A DNA stretch of 64,000 nt, taken from assembly GCA_024398055.1 (NCBI GenBank), contig CP073749.1, forward strand, positions 2,852,594-2,916,593, given 5' to 3'. A program made the translations under genes and the position numbers. Each line of letters starts with the position of its first letter. Position 1 is the first letter of the stretch. The DNA comes from a bacterium SCSIO 12741. Lineage in GTDB: Bacteria > Bacteroidota > Bacteroidia > Flavobacteriales_G > Salibacteraceae. Shown piece by piece: positions 9,857 to 18,554 of the stretch. The notes beneath the pieces were generated by a model, which was not told where the DNA came from, made no database searches, and saw only the letters and a program-made list of their open reading frames with translations.

Positions 9857-12228
9857 AAGGCTGCACCGTACCATCCAGATCCTTTAAAGTAAGCCTTGAT
9901 ACCTTGCCAAAAATGGAATTGATGCCAGACACCTTTTGCCTGGATCATACTCCTCAGAATGTTGTTTTTTCTCCTGCATTGAATCTTCAAACCGGAACTT
10001 TAATTTCGGGTAAAGGAGTTATTGTTACCGGACCGAATGCAGTGTATAATCCATTTTTAGCAGGGGTTGGAAACGATACAGTGAAGTACACCCATGTAGA
10101 TGCGACTACTGGATGTCAAAATGATACCTCTGCCGTGTTTAGGGTGGATGAATTGCCAATGATTCAAATTTTGACGGCCAATTTGTTAGATTATTGCCAA
10201 GGTGACGAGGATGATACACTTCGTTGGGGAACGGTAATGCCATCTCAATTGGGAGCCGTTGATTTTTATAGCTATTCTATGGTTCCGAGTTATGGAATTA
10301 GCAATGATTCAATCTTTCTTCCTGATACCTTAAGTCCTGGAAATGTTTCCGTTCTCTATACCATCACCGATACCAATGGATGTGTTGCAGATTCGATGGT
10401 AAACGTGGTTGTAAATGCTATACCTCAGGTTCAATTAAGACTGAATCCGGCTAAGATTTGCCGCAATGAGCAGCCCTTTTCTTTCAGTGGTACGGGAAGC
10501 CCGACGACTGGACAAAAAAGTTACTACCTCGGATCTGGAATAACAGACAGTACCGGGTCGTATGACCCTAGCGGGGTTCCAGCATCCTATTCACACGATA
10601 CGATTACCTATGTAAACATTTCCACTCAGGGGTGTATGGGGATGACCACAGCACTTTTGATTTTGGATACCGTTCCGGTAGTTACTTTGAACATTACCGA
10701 TACGGTGTGTGACAGCGATCCTCAATTGGTGCTCAATTATGGCCAGCCTACGACTAACGGATCCTGGCAATATTCGGGGAATAGCTACATTCCGAACAAC
10801 ACCAATATTTTTTATCCGATTCAGGCCCCTCCCGGAAAACACGAAGTCATCTACAGCTTTACTGATTTTGAAGGGTGTACGGCATCCGACACTGACTCAG
10901 TTGATGTGCGACCGTTGCCCATCGTATCCATGGGAAGTGTAGGAACCATTTGCCAAAATGATACGCTTAATCCTTTGAACCAGGGAACGCCGGCAGGTGG
11001 GTATTACGAAACAGCCTTAGGAATTCTGGCAAATGATCGTCTCAATCCGGCTCAATATGGAGTGGGCGATAACGACGTTTGGTATCACTTTGAAGATTCC
11101 TATAAATGTGCCAATAGGGACACCAATGTCTTTACAATTTTGGAGTTCAAAAAACTCCGGTTCAACAACCTTTTCTCCAGTCCGATTTGTGAGTTGGAAG
11201 GAACCATTGATTTGGATCATTTAGGAGACAGTATGGGCTTGGACCCCACGCCAAGTGCAGGCGGATGGTATTCTTTCGATGGAACCACCCCGATTTCTAT
11301 TCTTGACCCGACCGATTTTATTGGACCATCAGATTCACTTCCTGTTGATACCACTTTGTACTACCAATTTACCAACGTAAACAATTGCTCCAGTATCGAT
11401 TCTCAGGTTGTGACCATTCGTCCGGCCCCTCAAGTAGAGATACGTTCGGCCGATGAAGCTTGTAAAGGCATCGAGCACGAACTTGAAGTATTTGGTGGTG
11501 GTAATTTCATTTGGAGCACCGGAGAGATCACCAAGTCAATTCGAATTTTGCAGGATACGGCTACAGGTTATTCCGTTACAGCCACTGACTTTTTCGGTTG
11601 CCAGGATTCAGACAGCATTTTTGTAAGAATGTCGAATGGGATATTCATTACGGCCAAAAAAGATAGCGTTACTCTGCACAAGGGAACGGAAGTAACCCGG
11701 GACCCATTGGTACTCTATCCATCTGATACGGTGGCAATGATCGGGATATATGAAACGAAAATTGAACCGTCTCACGCTTCGGTATTTGAACCTCAATTTG
11801 GCATAGATCCACGCTTCGAATCCGAGTACTACTACAAACCCGATCCGGATTTTAGAAGAATTGATTCGGTTCAATACAAGATTTGCAACATTACCTGTCC
11901 CAATTTGTGTGACTCCAATTATGTGATTTTTCACGTGTTTGGAAACCCCTATGAATTCATTCCAGGTGGGTTCTCGCCAAATGGTGATGGGGTGAACGAT
12001 ACTTGGGTTGTTCCAGGTATTGAAGCCTTTACTTCCAGCGAATTGTATATTTATAATCGCTGGGGAGACCTGATCTATTCCGCCAGTCCTTACGAAAATG
12101 AGTGGGAAGGGCAAACGAATACCGGCCTGTTGGGCGGAGATCGGGTAGGGGATGGAACCTATTATTATGTATTGATCACAAATGGTGGTGAACCCCTAAA
12201 GGGAACCATTGAAATGAAATCGAGGTGA
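9850..12228 (+). CDS. Repeat T9SS cargo protein with type B (CHU_C) sorting domain, C-terminal part
   Basis: Continuation of the gene that starts at 8201. The GTG at 9850 is a frame-imposed start only. It contains six Cys-bounded repeats of the same general design as the preceding gene (for example TICQNDTLNPLNQGTPAGG and TVCDSDPQLVLNYG), then a PKD-like unit and a spacer. The last 95 residues are the gliding-motility-associated C-terminal domain (CHU_C, type B T9SS signal): FIPGGFSPNGDGVNDTW, then YIYNRWGDLIY and GDGTYYYVL. Type B cargo such as SprB requires a dedicated PorP/SprF partner (established in Flavobacterium), and such a gene follows immediately with overlapping start. The pair is therefore a probable adhesin and its export helper. 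Confidence 0.87.
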   Translation: MVKGCTVPSRSFKVSLDTLPKMELMPDTFCLDHTPQNVVFSPALNLQTGTLISGKGVIVTGPNAVYNPFLAGVGNDTVKYTHVDATTGCQNDTSAVFRVDELPMIQILTANLLDYCQGDEDDTLRWGTVMPSQLGAVDFYSYSMVPSYGISNDSIFLPDTLSPGNVSVLYTITDTNGCVADSMVNVVVNAIPQVQLRLNPAKICRNEQPFSFSGTGSPTTGQKSYYLGSGITDSTGSYDPSGVPASYSHDTITYVNISTQGCMGMTTALLILDTVPVVTLNITDTVCDSDPQLVLNYGQPTTNGSWQYSGNSYIPNNTNIFYPIQAPPGKHEVIYSFTDFEGCTASDTDSVDVRPLPIVSMGSVGTICQNDTLNPLNQGTPAGGYYETALGILANDRLNPAQYGVGDNDVWYHFEDSYKCANRDTNVFTILEFKKLRFNNLFSSPICELEGTIDLDHLGDSMGLDPTPSAGGWYSFDGTTPISILDPTDFIGPSDSLPVDTTLYYQFTNVNNCSSIDSQVVTIRPAPQVEIRSADEACKGIEHELEVFGGGNFIWSTGEITKSIRILQDTATGYSVTATDFFGCQDSDSIFVRMSNGIFITAKKDSVTLHKGTEVTRDPLVLYPSDTVAMIGIYETKIEPSHASVFEPQFGIDPRFESEYYYKPDPDFRRIDSVQYKICNITCPNLCDSNYVIFHVFGNPYEFIPGGFSPNGDGVNDTWVVPGIEAFTSSELYIYNRWGDLIYSASPYENEWEGQTNTGLLGGDRVGDGTYYYVLITNGGEPLKGTIEMKSR

Positions 12229-13292
12229 TACGCGGCTTGCACATATTACTGGGCCTTTCGGCTATGCTGCTTGTAGGCATGTTGCACGCTCAACAGACTC
12301 CTGTAAGTGCACAATACCAGTTGCACCCGCCCTTGGTAAATCCGGCTGCCATTTCTTTAAAGAATTCCATAAACGGGGCCATGCTAATCCAACGCCAATG
12401 GTGGGGACATGAGGACGCTCCAACTACGTTTTACCTGAATGCCAATGCACCCTTGATCAATGATGACAATATGGTGGGTATTCTTGTGGTGAACGACAAC
12501 ATCAGTATTCACAACGTGTTCAAGTTTTCGGCGATCTATTCCCGCAAATTCAAATTGGACCAGGGTAGTTTCTTCTCCTTGGCTCTTTCACCTGGATTGG
12601 AACTGATTCAAAGTGACTATTCCAAAATCAATACGGACTTTGCGGGTGATCCAATTTTTGCCGGACAGTCGGTAACCCAAACTTCCTTTAACAGTGGTTT
12701 TGGTGGGTACTACTACAACAAACGCTTTTATGCTGGCGTATCTATTCCCCGCTTGATGTACAATTATCAAGAAGGAGGAAACAACGGAGAAAGCTCTCCC
12801 AAAACCACCATCGACCTCAATCAGATGCCCTTGTATGTGAACTTGGGGTGGAAAAAGGACCTGGGACCCATTGTTACCTTTAAGCCATCGGCTATGGTTC
12901 GGTACCAGCAGGGATCACCGATGCAAATCGATTTTAACGCCCTATTTGAATACCGGGAAACGATTGGGGTAGGAGTGAGCTACCGTACCATGAATAGCAT
13001 GAACTTTTTGGCGAATTACAAGCTCCCTGGAGATTTCCAGGTGGGGTATGCTTATTCCATGCAGTTTGGTTCGCAATTGAACCCTTACCACAGCGGAAGC
13101 CATGAAATCATGTTGATCTATGGAATGGGTAACGTAAGCCGTACCAATATCGACTTACCCGATCAAGTGCGGGATTACCGCAAGCAGAAAGACAAGGATG
13201 TGAAACGCGCTAAACGCGGTGGTAAGAAGAAAGCCGGTAAAGTGAAAGGTGCACCGGGTGGAGCAAGAGATAGAAAACAACCTTACTCCTAA
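12225..13292 (+). CDS. PorP/SprF family type IX secretion outer-membrane protein
   Basis: Outer-membrane beta-barrel protein of the PorP/SprF family, which helps export or surface attachment of T9SS type B cargo. The GTG at 12225 overlaps the previous stop by four bases. The signal peptide ends at VGMLHAQ, followed by the typical QYxLHPPLVNPAAI opening and alternating strands with aromatic ends. Length is 355 residues against roughly 300-340 for the family. The excess is a C-terminal tail of about 40 residues that is very rich in Lys, Arg and Gly (QKDKDVKRAKRGGKKK and on), which is unusual. Last gene of the 1-13.3 kb group, so co-expression with the three cargo genes is expected. Confidence 0.92.
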   Translation: MIRGLHILLGLSAMLLVGMLHAQQTPVSAQYQLHPPLVNPAAISLKNSINGAMLIQRQWWGHEDAPTTFYLNANAPLINDDNMVGILVVNDNISIHNVFKFSAIYSRKFKLDQGSFFSLALSPGLELIQSDYSKINTDFAGDPIFAGQSVTQTSFNSGFGGYYYNKRFYAGVSIPRLMYNYQEGGNNGESSPKTTIDLNQMPLYVNLGWKKDLGPIVTFKPSAMVRYQQGSPMQIDFNALFEYRETIGVGVSYRTMNSMNFLANYKLPGDFQVGYAYSMQFGSQLNPYHSGSHEIMLIYGMGNVSRTNIDLPDQVRDYRKQKDKDVKRAKRGGKKKAGKVKGAPGGARDRKQPYS

Positions 13293-13316
13293 GTCCCAGA
13301 AACCATTTAATCCAAA

Positions 13317-14207
13317 TTACTTTTTAAAGCTATCGGCTACAACCAATTCTTTGGTGCCGTGTGTCCAGGAGTAGAATCCTTCACCCGTTTTAACGCCTTT
13401 CTTACCCGCAGTAACCATGTTTACCAACAATGGACATGGTGCATACTTAGGGTTGCCAAAGCCTTCGTAAAGAACGTTGAGGATAGACAAACAAACATCC
13501 AAACCGATGAAGTCAGCCAGTTGCAACGGACCCATTGGGTGAGCCATTCCTAATTTCATTACCGTATCGATCTCTTCAACGCCAGCTACACTCTCATACA
13601 AGGTGTAAATAGCTTCGTTGATCATAGGCATAAGAATACGATTGGCAACAAAACCTGGGTAGTCATTTACTTCCACCGGAGTTTTACCCAATTTGGCTGA
13701 CATTTCCATGATATCCTGAGTCACCTTGTCTGAAGTGGCGTATCCGCGGATAACCTCAACCAACTTCATGATAGGTACAGGATTCATAAAGTGCATTCCA
13801 ATCACTTTATCAGCTTTTCCGGTTACGGCAGCAATTTTGGTAATGGAAATAGAACTGGTATTGGTAGCCAGGTAGCAGTCATCTGAAGTAAAGGCATCCA
13901 AATCGCGGAAGATCTTCAATTTCAGGTCTACGTTTTCAGTGGCCGCTTCAACAACCAATTCGCGATCAGCTACTCCACTTTTCATATCAGTAAAAGTGGT
14001 GATGTTAGCCAAGGTAGCTTCCTTAGCTTCTTCTGTGATTCTTTCTTTCTTAATCAGGCGATCCAGGTTTTTGGTAATGGTACCTAAAGCTCTTTGCAAA
14101 GAGTCTTCAGAAATATCAATCAAGTTTACCTGGAATCCGTTTTGAGCAAATACGTGCGCTATCCCATTTCCCATGGTACCGGCGCCAATCACAGCAATTT
14201 TATTCAT
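13317..14207 (-). CDS. 3-hydroxybutyryl-CoA / 3-hydroxyacyl-CoA dehydrogenase
   Basis: Soluble NAD-dependent dehydrogenase that oxidises 3-hydroxyacyl-CoA to 3-oxoacyl-CoA in fatty-acid or butanoate metabolism. The N-terminal Rossmann motif GAGTMGNG is at residues 8-15. The catalytic His is in GMHFMNPVP (His139), with the partner Glu in KLVEVIRG. The C-terminal helical domain includes VANRILMPMINEA and MAHPMGPLQLADFIGLD. The length of 296 residues is that of single-domain Hbd enzymes rather than FadB fusions. The gene faces the porP/sprF gene tail to tail. A -7-like box, TACTTTTG on the minus strand at 14232-14239, lies 24 nt before the ATG. Whether it serves beta-oxidation or another route is not visible here. 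Confidence 0.93.
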   Translation of the reverse strand: MNKIAVIGAGTMGNGIAHVFAQNGFQVNLIDISEDSLQRALGTITKNLDRLIKKERITEEAKEATLANITTFTDMKSGVADRELVVEAATENVDLKLKIFRDLDAFTSDDCYLATNTSSISITKIAAVTGKADKVIGMHFMNPVPIMKLVEVIRGYATSDKVTQDIMEMSAKLGKTPVEVNDYPGFVANRILMPMINEAIYTLYESVAGVEEIDTVMKLGMAHPMGPLQLADFIGLDVCLSILNVLYEGFGNPKYAPCPLLVNMVTAGKKGVKTGEGFYSWTHGTKELVVADSFKK

Positions 14208-14297
14208 CGTAATGTGTCTGATTTAGGGCTCCAAAAGTATAAAAAAGAGTGGCTCGCCTGAAGCTTGGTAATCCCAGAAAAGAAAGAAAAAAGGAAA

Positions 14298-15713
14298 CTA
14301 TTTTCCGCGGCCCTGAAAGACAATCAGAACGGTGTAGATCAGGATTTTGAAATCCACGAATAGCGACATGTTTTCCAAGTAAAGGATGTCGTATTTCATA
14401 CGGTCGATCATTTCATCGACGTTTTCAGCATAGCCGAATTTCACCTGACCCCAAGAAGTCATTCCAGGTTTGATCCGTTGCAGGTACATGTAGTGCGGTG
14501 CACGCTCCACAATTTGCTCGATAAAGAAGGTGCGTTCGGGTCGGGGACCAACCATACTCATGTCACCTTTCAATACATTGAGGAACTGAGGAATCTCGTC
14601 AATCCTTGTTTTGCGAAGGAATTTTCCAAAGGGTGTGATTCGAGGATCATTCTCACTGGAAAGCTGCGGACCATTACTTTCTGCATCCTGTCGCATAGAC
14701 CTGAATTTGTACATGGTAAAAGGCTTACCCTGAATACCAATTCGTTGGTGCGAATAAAACACAGGACCAGGTGAGGTGATTTTTATAACAATTCCGGTAA
14801 TGAGGTAAACCGGCGAAAGTAGGATCATGGCCAAAATGGAAATGATCACATCAAAAAATCGCTTGAGTGATTTTTGCCAGGCGGGCATTATCTCCTGATT
14901 GATCTGAACCAATGGAGCTCCAAAAATGGAGGTCATTTTAACCGAACCGGATAGAATGTCGTAGATATCGGGGATAACACTGATATGCACATCGCTATCC
15001 TTTAACATATTCAGAATCTTTCCGATTTTGCCATGCTCAGAGGTTTCAGCCGCGATAATGACCTCTTCTACGCCATACCCGCGAATAATATCAGTGATGT
15101 TTTTTACATGACCCAAATGGGGAAGGTAGGGCTTCATGATCAAGCCATCTTTTCCATTGATATGCACGTAACCCACAAACTTGAATCCACTTGACTTCTT
15201 CTGTTGCTCCAGCTCTTTGTAGAGTGAAAATGCGTTCTCATTACTACCCAGCAAAAGCGTATTGAACCCGTACAAGCGATTGTGAATTTTGTAAGCGGTT
15301 TGCGAGGAAAGCAAGAATCGGAACAGAAAAGTGAAAAAGAAATGTCCTAAAAAGAGGGAAGAAAAGGAAAGGTAATAGGCCTTGTAGCTACTGATTTGAT
15401 CATCGAGGAGCAAGGTGAAAAAGATCACAATAACGCCGATGAACGTTTGCATCAAGGTTTGGCCCAATTCCTTCAGCCTCGATTTGCGGTAAATGTCTTG
15501 ATAGGTTCCGGTAACAAAGTAGAAGAATAACCAACCGGCTGGAATGATAAAAAGGCCCGTGTAAAAGCGGGAATCAAAAAGCATTTCTACGCTTGGATCG
15601 TAAGCCAGAGGCTCGATGTACACTTTTCGAAAAACAAAGAATAGAGTCCAGGTGATCGCCGCAGCGAGTGCATCTGCCAGTAAATACTTGACTACCTGAA
15701 TTCTTTTATTCAA
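14298..15713 (-). CDS. Polyprenyl glycosylphosphotransferase (exopolysaccharide initiating sugar transferase)
   Basis: Membrane enzyme transferring a sugar-1-phosphate from a nucleotide sugar to undecaprenyl phosphate, the first step in many exopolysaccharide or O-antigen pathways. Residues 1-150 contain four or five membrane segments. A CoA-binding-like Rossmann region follows (about 150-280). The C-terminal bacterial sugar transferase domain starts with KRFFDVIISILAMILLSPVY and includes GPVFYSHQRIGIQGKPF, MYKFRSM, TRIDEIPQFLNVLKGDMSMVG and PRPE. The length of 471 residues is normal for the WbaP/WcaJ-like group. Its start overlaps the end of the upstream lipoprotein gene by eight bases, so the two are probably co-transcribed. 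The sugar specificity is not readable. Confidence 0.93.
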   Translation of the reverse strand: MNKRIQVVKYLLADALAAAITWTLFFVFRKVYIEPLAYDPSVEMLFDSRFYTGLFIIPAGWLFFYFVTGTYQDIYRKSRLKELGQTLMQTFIGVIVIFFTLLLDDQISSYKAYYLSFSSLFLGHFFFTFLFRFLLSSQTAYKIHNRLYGFNTLLLGSNENAFSLYKELEQQKKSSGFKFVGYVHINGKDGLIMKPYLPHLGHVKNITDIIRGYGVEEVIIAAETSEHGKIGKILNMLKDSDVHISVIPDIYDILSGSVKMTSIFGAPLVQINQEIMPAWQKSLKRFFDVIISILAMILLSPVYLITGIVIKITSPGPVFYSHQRIGIQGKPFTMYKFRSMRQDAESNGPQLSSENDPRITPFGKFLRKTRIDEIPQFLNVLKGDMSMVGPRPERTFFIEQIVERAPHYMYLQRIKPGMTSWGQVKFGYAENVDEMIDRMKYDILYLENMSLFVDFKILIYTVLIVFQGRGK

Positions 15714-16593
15714 AATGAACGACTTTTAAGTTATCCAAATACAAATACCCGTTGCCACCGTTAGACGTGGTCTCGATGTATACTCTATGACTGACCGAAT
15801 TCTGCTGTGCGCTAACCACAGGGGTCAAATAGACATACAACTTGTTCCAAATGACTGTGCCGTTATCATCCGTTTTCGGAGAAGCGACCATAACCGGGCT
15901 GAGGTAAGAAACCAGGTCTGCGTTATAAGACCTAACAAGAATTTGGAAGGGAAGGTTGGTTCGGTAGTCAATTTCTAGGTAAACATCGTTTCCGAAGAGG
16001 GGTAATTTGAAGGCATCGGTAGAAGCTCCGATGAAGTAATCGGCTTCAGGAGTGAGAATCACTCCAGCACATCCCTTGCCTTCTAAAACCAAATCGGGGT
16101 CACTAATTCGGGATACTCCTAATTCTGAACCAGCCACAGAGTCGAAAGAAAAGCTTAGATCTTCGAAATGCTCCAGCCAGGGAAACGCAACGTTGGGACG
16201 GTACTTAACTACCGGGCGCTCAACAAGGGTGTTTTCCCGAATCAAAAATGTATCGTGAGAATAGGCATCGTAGAATGGGTAAGGCACTCGGGTAGCCGTT
16301 TGACCACTCCGCTTGATTCCGGCGAACATCACCAAATTGGTTTGCCCATCTTTAAGAACCGGAACTTCGGCGGGAAGTTCATAAACGCCCAATTCATCTC
16401 CAGCAGCGTAAAACCATACATCGTGAATGTTGTCAGAAGGAGATCCTTCTTTGAGGTAGTCCGTTTCTACAGTAACGTCGTTTACAGCCACATAAGCGGG
16501 CACGCCGTTTTCTTTGTTACATCCGGCAAGGGAGAATACAAGCAACAATACCAGCGCGTAGCTGGAGAAGGGAATTCGCAAGACCATGGGCAT
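15706..16593 (-). CDS. Predicted lipoprotein of unknown function
   Basis: Not recognised beyond being an exported lipoprotein. The signal peptide runs from MPMVLRIPF to a lipobox LVFSLAGC. The frame is open further upstream to a TTG at 16645-16647, but the ATG at 16593 gives a normal signal peptide and is preferred; ATG 16587 is also possible. The mature part is mostly beta and ends with IETTSNGGNGYLYLDNLKV, which resembles the end of carbohydrate-binding or jelly-roll modules; that comparison is inference. It sits directly before the sugar transferase gene with an eight-base overlap, which suggests a role at the envelope or in polysaccharide assembly. Confidence 0.8.
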   Translation of the reverse strand: MPMVLRIPFSSYALVLLLVFSLAGCNKENGVPAYVAVNDVTVETDYLKEGSPSDNIHDVWFYAAGDELGVYELPAEVPVLKDGQTNLVMFAGIKRSGQTATRVPYPFYDAYSHDTFLIRENTLVERPVVKYRPNVAFPWLEHFEDLSFSFDSVAGSELGVSRISDPDLVLEGKGCAGVILTPEADYFIGASTDAFKLPLFGNDVYLEIDYRTNLPFQILVRSYNADLVSYLSPVMVASPKTDDNGTVIWNKLYVYLTPVVSAQQNSVSHRVYIETTSNGGNGYLYLDNLKVVHFE

Positions 16594-16679
16594 AACCAAC
16601 CAGTAACGAGTGTGCGAAGATATTATTGTCAATTTGATTAGAGACAATACATCTTTACGAAGTTAGGCTTTGAAGGCCC

Positions 16680-17669
16680 TTAATCTTGATACAAACTGGG
16701 TGTAAGGCGCAATTTATCGAGGATCAGGTGGGCCACTTCCATGGCCTTAAATCCGTCGTGAATGGTCACCGCAGGAGTTACATTGTTGTGAATGCTTTTG
16801 GCAAAACTTTTCAGTTCTTCTTCAATGGCGTTGGTTTCCAGCGGCTTGGGCTTTTCGAAATAGATTTCTTTGAGCGGCTTGCCGTTTCCTGGGTCCACCG
16901 TTATTGATAGAGGATCCGGATCGCCTTCCACGGTTTTTATTTTCACGATTTCCACCACCTTGTCCAGAAAGTCTACGCTTACGTAGGCGTCTTTTTGGGA
17001 GAAACGTGATTTACGCATGTTTTTCAAAGAGATTCGGCTGGAAGTCAAGTTTGCCACGCAACCGTTGTCAAACTCGATTCGAGCATTGGCGATGTCTGGC
17101 GTATCGCTAATTACCGCTACACCCGAAGCACTGATGTGCTTAATGTTGGAGTTGACCATACTGAGCACGATATCAATATCGTGAATCATCAAATCCAGAA
17201 TTACGGGTACATCCGTTCCTCTTGGGTTAAACTGAGCCAATCGGTGAGTTTCGATAAACATTGGATTATTGATGTAGCCTTCCGCCGCAACAAATGCCGG
17301 GTTAAATCGCTCAACGTGACCTACCTGAACTTTTACATTGGCCTCTTCTGAAAGGGTAATCAGCTTTTTTGCCTCATCGAGGGTGTTGGTCAAAGGCTTT
17401 TCAATAAACACATGCCGACTTTTCTTGATGCTCTTTTCAGCACAGTCGTAATGCGATAGGGTAGGAGTGACCACATCTACCACATCCACGGCGTCAATAA
17501 GCTCATCAATTGAATCGAATCGCTTTACTCCAAAATTTTCGGAGGCTTCTATGGCGTTACGCAAATTGGGGTCAAAAAAACCAACCAATTCATAATCTGG
17601 AATTCCTTTTAGCAGTTTCAGGTGAATTTTCCCCAGGTGTCCTGCTCCCAATACGCCAATTTTCAGCAT
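16680..17669 (-). CDS. Gfo/Idh/MocA family oxidoreductase
   Basis: NAD(P)-dependent sugar or sugar-nucleotide dehydrogenase family member. The N-terminal Rossmann motif is GVLGAGHLGKIH (residues 5-16). The Gfo/Idh signature EKPLTN, with the conserved Lys, is at about 95-100. The C-terminal alpha/beta domain has a conserved HDIDIVLSM helix carrying the likely active-site His/Asp pair. The length of 329 residues fits the family. It lies in the same direction as the polysaccharide genes downstream, but with an 86-base gap, so coupling is possible and not shown. The substrate cannot be read from the sequence. Confidence 0.9.
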   Translation of the reverse strand: MLKIGVLGAGHLGKIHLKLLKGIPDYELVGFFDPNLRNAIEASENFGVKRFDSIDELIDAVDVVDVVTPTLSHYDCAEKSIKKSRHVFIEKPLTNTLDEAKKLITLSEEANVKVQVGHVERFNPAFVAAEGYINNPMFIETHRLAQFNPRGTDVPVILDLMIHDIDIVLSMVNSNIKHISASGVAVISDTPDIANARIEFDNGCVANLTSSRISLKNMRKSRFSQKDAYVSVDFLDKVVEIVKIKTVEGDPDPLSITVDPGNGKPLKEIYFEKPKPLETNAIEEELKSFAKSIHNNVTPAVTIHDGFKAMEVAHLILDKLRLTPSLYQD

Positions 17670-17816
17670 GTATCTTACTTTGGTTTATAAACTGCTTCAA
17701 TATTCAACATTAAATGTTTCCACCTAACTTATAGGGCAGTTAAATTTTAAAGAAAATCCGGTTAATAAAAAAGCACGACAAATTCTCCCTTTTTGTGCAT
17801 ATCCCACCTCGATTTA

Positions 17817-17849
17817 TTTGCATCCGCCCTTGGGATTTCGCTAAATTTG
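17817..17849 (+). promoter_or_regulatory. Candidate Bacteroidota promoter for pcm
   Basis: A TTTG box at 17817-17820 and a TAAATTTG box at 17842-17849 are 21 nt apart, matching the Bacteroidota -33 TTTG / -7 TAnnTTTG pattern. The ATG of pcm starts eight bases after the -7 box, so the mRNA would have almost no 5' leader. Confidence 0.6.
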
Positions 17850-17856
17850 CCGGGCT

Positions 17857-18417
17857 ATGAGTCCACGAATGGATACCTACAAACACCAGGGAATGCGTAA
17901 AAAACTGGTGGAAGAAATTCAGCGAATGGGTGTAACTGACCCTGCTGTACTACAAGCCGTTAATTCGATTCCCCGTCACTTTTTTCTGGATCCGGCCTTT
18001 GAAAAACAGGCCTACGAGAATACCGCCTTTCAAATTGGTGCTGGACAGACTATTTCTCAGCCTTTTACGGTAGGAATTCAGACCCAATTACTTCAGATTA
18101 AAAGGGGGGAAAAGGTTCTTGAAATCGGAACGGGTAGTGGTTATCAAACCGCCGTTTTGTGTGAAATGGGTGCCCGGGTATTTAGTATAGAGCGTCAACG
18201 ATACCTCTATGATAAAACACGCAAATTGCTCCCTGAGCTGGGATACAATGCCAAGTTGTTTTACGGAGACGGCTATCAGGGAAAGGCCACTTTTGCGCCC
18301 TTCGACAAAGCCATTGTGACTTGTGGTGCGCCTTACATTCCCGATGCTTTAGTCCACCAACTCAAGGTAGGGGGATTTTGGTTATTCCTGTTGGAGAAGG
18401 GAGCAAACAATTCATGA
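17857..18417 (+). CDS. pcm: Protein-L-isoaspartate O-methyltransferase, N-terminal part (frameshifted)
   Basis: SAM-dependent repair enzyme that methylates isoaspartyl residues in damaged proteins. Family hallmarks are present: PRHFFLDP, the ENTAFQIGAGQTISQPF substrate loop, the SAM-binding VLEIGTGSGYQTAVL and the acidic SIER strand end. The frame is correct to LVHQLKVGG. It then reads into FWLFLLEKGANNS and stops, where the family has a G-rich strand ILVIPVG. Adding one G to the run at 18370-18374 restores ILVIPVGEGSKQF and the rest of the protein to 18506, for about 216 residues in total. The break is more likely a base-calling error than real loss. Confidence 0.9.
   Translation: MSPRMDTYKHQGMRKKLVEEIQRMGVTDPAVLQAVNSIPRHFFLDPAFEKQAYENTAFQIGAGQTISQPFTVGIQTQLLQIKRGEKVLEIGTGSGYQTAVLCEMGARVFSIERQRYLYDKTRKLLPELGYNAKLFYGDGYQGKATFAPFDKAIVTCGAPYIPDALVHQLKVGGFWLFLLEKGANNS
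18370..18374 (+). other. Frameshift site in pcm: one G short in a G run
   Basis: Five Gs where six keep the frame (KVGG-ILVIPVGEGS). A six-G run at 18104-18109, earlier in the same gene, is correctly in frame, so such runs are not always shortened in this assembly. Confidence 0.8.
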
Positions 18418-18506
18418 AGAAAATTACTCGTACCGGAGAAGATTCATACGAACTGGAAGAGCATGGGACCTTTAGCTTTGTCCCTATGCTAGAAAGCAAA
18501 CAATAA
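18375..18506 (+). CDS. pcm: Protein-L-isoaspartate O-methyltransferase, C-terminal part
   Basis: Last 43 codons of pcm in the shifted frame: ILVIPVGEGSKQFMKKITR, then a beta-rich end finishing FSFVPMLESKQ. ILVIPVG followed by a Gln-containing loop and the closing FVPM(L) strand is the usual C-terminus of the family. There is no independent start; it is listed because the piece is needed to rebuild the protein. Confidence 0.8.
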   Translation: MLVIPVGEGSKQFMKKITRTGEDSYELEEHGTFSFVPMLESKQ

Positions 18507-18554
18507 GACCTGCTTTAATTCGTTCGAGTGCCGGAACGACCAAATATGATAACT

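Noticed and set aside
11608-12114. Antisense open frame of 168 codons under the CHU_C gene
   Set aside because: The plus-strand frame has a recognised domain; the antisense product has no recognisable feature.
16168-16641. Plus-strand open frame opposite the lipoprotein gene
   Set aside because: The minus-strand frame has a signal peptide and lipobox; the plus-strand product has no recognisable pattern.
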